A stretch of 14,059 bases of DNA from Candidatus Dojkabacteria bacterium (GTDB taxonomy: Bacteria > Patescibacteriota > Dojkabacteria > J137): assembly GCA_020429495.1 (NCBI GenBank), contig JAGQLJ010000068.1, positions 1-14,059 of the forward strand, written 5' to 3'. A model generated the notes under the pieces. It was not told the origin of the DNA, ran no database searches, and saw only the letters and a program-made list of their open reading frames with translations. Within the stretch, counting starts at the first letter, position 1. Every line of letters begins with the position of its first letter. Positions 11,292 through 14,059 of the stretch are shown one piece after another. The position numbers and the translations under genes are program-made.

Positions 11292-11702
11292 ATGATATTA
11301 AATAATACCTCAGATAGTATACAAGTAGATGAATCAGAAGAAATTACTGTTTATAGTTCTGAAGGTTATCCTAATATTGTAAATGGTGCAGTTACATCTC
11401 TAGAACATCTTCTATTATTTCTTTCTAATCCATCAGAAAACATAAATAGATATTGTGAAGATTTTGTAGCTTCGGGAAAGCTAATTAATTGTTTGACTAC
11501 AGTACAATCTGCTTTAAATAGTTGTTTAAAAGGAGAAGATTCAGAATGTGTTTCCGTTCTGCTGAGGTTGAATTTAGGTGAAATTAGAGATAGCCTGGAA
11601 AATTTCACTATAGGACGAGGAAATGTTATCTATATCTCTAAAATGAATGAACTAATTACTTTGCAAACAAGGTTAGATTCCCAGGTTAAGGAAGAGCAAT
11701 AA
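11292..11702 (+). CDS. Hypothetical helical protein
   Basis: A 136-residue protein. The first 30 residues are acidic and polar (MILNNTSDSIQVDESEEITV); the rest is predicted mostly helical (VTSLEHLLLFLSNPSENINR, INCLTTVQSALNSCLKG, NLGEIRDSLENF). It contains four cysteines, unusual among the small proteins here. It shows no signal peptide, membrane helix or recognised domain. It is the second of the three orphans with shared promoters. Unknown function; the uninterrupted frame, the promoter and the helical periodicity support a real gene. Confidence 0.6.
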   Translation: MILNNTSDSIQVDESEEITVYSSEGYPNIVNGAVTSLEHLLLFLSNPSENINRYCEDFVASGKLINCLTTVQSALNSCLKGEDSECVSVLLRLNLGEIRDSLENFTIGRGNVIYISKMNELITLQTRLDSQVKEEQ

Positions 11703-11731
11703 TTGTCAAAATCTAATTTGAGAGGTAGACT
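11703..11731 (+). promoter_or_regulatory. Promoter TTGTCA-N17-TAGACT of the 89-residue orphan
   Basis: TTGTCA (11703-11708) begins immediately after the previous stop codon. TAGACT (11726-11731) follows after 17 nt and ends 26 nt before the ATG at 11758. A second possible -10 (TATAAT, 11746-11751) ends 6 nt before the ATG, which would give a leaderless transcript, but it lacks a matching -35. Confidence 0.55.
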
Positions 11732-11757
11732 TTTTCAGTAGTTTTTATAATGAATTT

Positions 11758-12027
11758 ATGGAAAGTATTGTAGATGCTTTAGGCACAACAGTATTGTCAG
11801 GATCAAATTATAATATTGATGAAGGAGGCCCAACTCAAGATGAAATAGATCTAGAAAGACTCAGAGAAATAGATGCTTTAATTGATAGTTGCCAAGTGGA
11901 TGAGTTACCTGCTTTGTTAAAGGAGGTGAAGTTAATAGTAGCAAATCAATCTCTTGATATAAGACCAGTTGTAAAATTTGGTGCACCACTTAGAGATAGA
12001 ATAAGCTCTAAGATAAAGGAGTTATAA
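11758..12027 (+). CDS. Small hypothetical protein
   Basis: An 89-residue protein starting MESIVDALGTTVLSGSNYNI. The middle is an acidic helix (DEIDLERLREIDALIDSCQV) and a second helix (ELPALLKEVKLIVANQS), with a more basic C-terminus (PLRDRISSKIKEL). I recognise no family. It is the third of the consecutive orphans sharing promoter structure, and its Met-Glu start resembles the genes at 158, 563, 1983 and 4287. Its stop is followed 5 nt later by the left arm of the inverted repeat at 12033-12100. Confidence 0.6.
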   Translation: MESIVDALGTTVLSGSNYNIDEGGPTQDEIDLERLREIDALIDSCQVDELPALLKEVKLIVANQSLDIRPVVKFGAPLRDRISSKIKEL

Positions 12028-12032
12028 AATTT

Positions 12033-12100
12033 AGAGCTGACACCTCTAAGATCTATTTCTCGATACATTCCCGACAAGCGTGGATTAAGGTGTTAGCTCT
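12033..12100. terminator. 13-bp inverted repeat between convergent genes
   Basis: AGAGCTGACACCT (12033-12045) pairs with AGGTGTTAGCTCT (12088-12100) over 13 positions with one G-U wobble; the loop is 42 nt. It lies between the convergent 89-residue orphan and PspC-family genes. After the stem the minus strand is moderately T-rich (AAATTTTAT), while the plus strand has no strong T-run. It is a probable weak two-way terminator; a small structured RNA is an alternative. Confidence 0.45.
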
Positions 12101-12120
12101 TAATTCATATCTTTTAACTA

Positions 12121-12570
12121 TTAGCTTCTAATTCCTTTGAAAACTAGCCATCCGCCGGCAAAAATCACCAGTAGAGGAAATAGATATTGCAAATCTATGC
12201 TTGGAAGAATTCCGTGGTCTGATAAAACGTTATAGTAAAAATAGAGCCCCAGGACTACTAAAAGAATACCCCACCCTAATCTATTATTTCTACTTCCAAA
12301 GTGATTTGTTATCTCAGGAATTTTTTCTTGTATTTCTTTTACATTTCTAGACATTGTATCTTTTGCATTAGTTCCAACATGTTTTTCGTCAGGAATAATA
12401 ATCCAAAGAATAAAGTAGATAAATACTATTGAAAATTCAAAAAATGCAAGAATTATAAAAATCAATCTAAAAATTACAGGATCAACATTAAAGTATTCTC
12501 CAAGTCCCGAGCAAACACCACCTAAGATTCTATTTTTATCTGTTCTGTACAATCTTTTTGCTGTAGTCAT
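12121..12570 (-). CDS. PspC-domain membrane protein
   Basis: A 149-residue protein with an N-terminal PspC domain (residues about 5-63: KRLYRTDKNRILGGVCSGLG, then EYFNVDPVIFRLIFI and a hydrophobic helix ending WIIIPDE). Then comes a polar linker, and two further membrane helices (about 98-113, LGWGILLVVLGLYFYY, and 128-146). The two C-terminal helices resemble those of LiaF/DUF5668-type proteins. PspC-domain proteins sit in the cytoplasmic membrane and are linked to envelope-stress responses, often with a sigma or two-component regulator; no regulator gene is adjacent, so the role here is inferred from the family only. An extended -10 (TG-N-TATAAT) lies upstream. Confidence 0.88.
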   Translation of the reverse strand: MTTAKRLYRTDKNRILGGVCSGLGEYFNVDPVIFRLIFIILAFFEFSIVFIYFILWIIIPDEKHVGTNAKDTMSRNVKEIQEKIPEITNHFGSRNNRLGWGILLVVLGLYFYYNVLSDHGILPSIDLQYLFPLLVIFAGGWLVFKGIRS

Positions 12571-12602
12571 TCTGTAATAATTAAAAGTTATTCTCTCTCT
12601 AA

Positions 12603-12611
12603 ATTATAGCA
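12603..12611 (-). promoter_or_regulatory. Extended -10 promoter of the PspC-domain gene
   Basis: The minus strand reads TGCTATAAT, a perfect extended -10, ending 32 nt before the start at 12570. The -35 is poor, as is common for extended -10 promoters. It is back to back with the pyrG promoter. Confidence 0.55.
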
Positions 12612-12631
12612 AAGCTTTACTCAAAATAATC

Positions 12632-12660
12632 TTGATGGCAAATTTTATTTCTAATAGTAT
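12632..12660 (+). promoter_or_regulatory. Promoter TTGATG-N17-TAGTAT of pyrG
   Basis: TTGATG (12632-12637) and TAGTAT (12655-12660) are exactly 17 nt apart. The predicted start near 12667 coincides with the beginning of the hairpin at 12666-12692 and leaves a leader of about 55 nt, longer than for most genes here. Confidence 0.55.
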
Positions 12661-12665
12661 TTAAA

Positions 12666-12699
12666 GTACCACTCTCTAAAATTTCCTGGTACGTTTTTT
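12666..12699 (+). terminator. Terminator-like hairpin in the pyrG leader (candidate attenuator)
   Basis: GTACCA (12666-12671) pairs with TGGTAC (12687-12692) around a 15-nt loop rich in pyrimidines (CTCTCT). G and then six T residues (12694-12699) follow. The upstream gene is on the other strand, so no plus-strand transcript needs ending here. This fits a leader attenuator of pyrG, though the stem is short. Confidence 0.5.
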
Positions 12700-12721
12700 A
12701 ATTCTTAAACACCATAAACAT

Positions 12722-14059
12722 ATGGCGCATCAAACTAAATATATATTTGTATCTGGAGGAGTAATCTCAGCTCTTGGAAAAGGAATCACAGCAGCATCAG
12801 TTGCTTTTTTATTAAAAAGACGAGGCTTTAGTGTTTGTCCAATCAAATGCGAAAACAATCTTAATGTAGATTTTGGAACAATCAATCCAATTGAGCATGG
12901 AGATCCATTTTTATGTTATGACGGTTTGGAAGGTGATCAGGATTGTGGAAATTATGAAAGATTTTTAAATCAAGAGATTGGTTTTAAAAACTTTATGACA
13001 ATGGGACAACTTTACTCAACAGTAATAAATAATGAAAGAAATATGCAATATGATGGCGAAGATGTTGAACCAATTCCACATATTGTTGATGAAATTTTAA
13101 GAAGAATTAAAAAAGCAGCAAAAGAATCAAAGGCAGATTTTTGTGTAATTGAACTTGGAGGTACTGTTGGAGAATATGAAAATAATAATGGACTTTATTA
13201 CGAAGCAGCAAGATTACTAGCACTAAAAGAGCCGGTTGCACATGTGCATGTTACTTATGTTTTACAACCACCGCATATTGGAGAACCAAAAACAAAACCT
13301 GCTCAATTTGGTTTGAAAGATTTAATGCGAACAGGTGTTAGTCCTAATTTCCTTGTAATCAGAGCTCAAAAGCCTATAGATAAACAAAGAAGATATAAAT
13401 TCGGATTAAAATTTGGAATTGAAGGAGAAGATATTTTTAATGCAGAAAACCTATCAGATATTCATCAAGTACCACTCCACCTACACGCACAAGGTTTAGA
13501 CAATAGAATTTTAAAACATTTTAAAGTAAAAAAGAAAACAACAATTAAGCTAGATGACTGGAAAAAATTTGTAAAAAAGACATTAAGTAAAAAGAAAAAT
13601 ATATCAAAAATAGCTATTGTTGGAAAATACTTTGGAACTGGAGATGCACAACTGAATGATTCATATCACGCTCTATTCCATGCAATTGAACACGCTGCAA
13701 CTGCTGCAGACACAGAGATAGAATACATTTTGGTTAATTCAGAAAAAGAAGAAAAAACAATGTCTAAAAAGTTGAAGAATGCAGATGGAATAATTGTTCC
13801 AATTGGTTGGGGAAACAGAGGAATAGAAGGAAAAATAAATGCAATAAAATATGCAAGAGAAAAGAAAGTCCCATACCTTGGACTTTGTTATGGAATGCAA
13901 TTAGCTTGTATTGAGTATGCAAGAAATGTTTTAAAACTTGAAGATGCCCAAACAGAAGAAATTGCACCAAAAGCAAAGCATAAGATTATTCACTCAATTC
14001 CATTTAATGAGAAATATCAAACAATTAAAGGAGAAAATACATCTATGAGACTTGGAACT
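12722..14059 (+). CDS. pyrG: CTP synthase, cut by the right edge
   Basis: The frame from ATG 12722 runs open for 446 codons to the window edge, so about the last 80-100 residues are missing. The enzyme converts UTP to CTP using ATP and glutamine. The synthetase domain starts KYIFVSGGVISALGKGI (P-loop lysine K20) and continues with CENNLNVDFGTINP, YDGLEGDQDCGNYERF (Mg/ATP-binding D72) and IELGGTVGEYENN (E144). The glutamine amidotransferase domain begins near residue 295 (KIAIVGKYF) and has the nucleophile elbow GLCYGMQ with C389. Several family motifs diverge: DPYxNVDPGTM is ENNLNVDFGTI, the GKTVQVIPH segment is GEDVEPIPH, and the oxyanion-hole GGFG is IGWG (residues 361-364). The linker is lysine-rich (KVKKKTTIKL and similar). 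It has its own promoter and a leader hairpin. Catalytic residues are kept, so it is probably active. Confidence 0.95.
   Translation, partial: MAHQTKYIFVSGGVISALGKGITAASVAFLLKRRGFSVCPIKCENNLNVDFGTINPIEHGDPFLCYDGLEGDQDCGNYERFLNQEIGFKNFMTMGQLYSTVINNERNMQYDGEDVEPIPHIVDEILRRIKKAAKESKADFCVIELGGTVGEYENNNGLYYEAARLLALKEPVAHVHVTYVLQPPHIGEPKTKPAQFGLKDLMRTGVSPNFLVIRAQKPIDKQRRYKFGLKFGIEGEDIFNAENLSDIHQVPLHLHAQGLDNRILKHFKVKKKTTIKLDDWKKFVKKTLSKKKNISKIAIVGKYFGTGDAQLNDSYHALFHAIEHAATAADTEIEYILVNSEKEEKTMSKKLKNADGIIVPIGWGNRGIEGKINAIKYAREKKVPYLGLCYGMQLACIEYARNVLKLEDAQTEEIAPKAKHKIIHSIPFNEKYQTIKGENTSMRLGT

Noticed and set aside
1..14059. UGA read as glycine (as in Gracilibacteria or Absconditabacteria)
   Set aside because: Recognised proteins are full length under the standard reading with glycine at GGN and tryptophan at TGG. 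The missing TGA stops are reported as an observation, but no sense TGA was seen.
1..14059. CRISPR array, insertion sequence or prophage
   Set aside because: No regularly spaced repeats, transposase, integrase or phage structural motifs were seen. The inverted repeat at 2191/2632 lacks an associated recombinase or clear target duplication.

Overview
The window is a low-GC bacterial chromosome segment, most likely from a Candidate Phyla Radiation (Patescibacteria) organism with a small genome. Four signs point there. CTP synthase and dihydroorotate dehydrogenase are divergent forms with motifs I associate with that group (ELGGTVGEYEN in PyrG, NISCPNTFGGEPF in PyrD). Almost no gene has a Shine-Dalgarno sequence. 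Many genes are small acidic orphans. The tRNA gene does not encode its CCA end. The lineage is inferred from motifs and architecture, not from a marker phylogeny.

Layout. 1-563: two small minus-strand genes, the first cut by the left edge. 601-1539: trhO, a tRNA wobble-uridine hydroxylase, divergent from them. 1543-1983: a convergent acidic orphan. 1984-2834: an unusual stretch with two good promoters, a structured leader, an 80-codon ORF with the only clear Shine-Dalgarno of the window, a 15-bp hairpin, a C6TC6 tract, and a 17-pair inverted repeat enclosing the unit; a second promoter then leads through a hairpin-rich leader into tRNA-Glu(TTC) at 2835-2906. 3001-4787: EamA-type transporter, cupin and an orphan. 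4827-4855: a bidirectional terminator shared with a secreted 682-residue surface protein on the minus strand. 7089-7874: an orphan and an RRM RNA-binding protein with a terminator-like hairpin in its leader. 7894-7922: another bidirectional terminator, shared with pyrD (minus). 9174-9452: a very acidic small protein (minus). 9591-10909: a ZIP metal transporter and a membrane-anchored orphan. 11015-12027: three consecutive small orphans, each with the same promoter architecture. 12121-12570: a PspC-family membrane protein (minus). 12722 to the right edge: pyrG, with a terminator-like hairpin in its leader.

Functionally this is a mix of housekeeping (pyrimidine synthesis by PyrD and PyrG, tRNA modification by TrhO, tRNA-Glu), envelope functions (transporters, PspC, a DUF5648 surface protein) and orphans. 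No phage, transposase, CRISPR array or defence cassette is visible. The most interesting parts are the closed transcription unit at about 2147-2650, the candidate attenuators ahead of pyrG and the RRM gene, and a uniform promoter-to-start geometry (the -10 box commonly ends about 26 nt before the start codon) without Shine-Dalgarno sequences. None of the 18 genes whose stop is visible ends in TGA.
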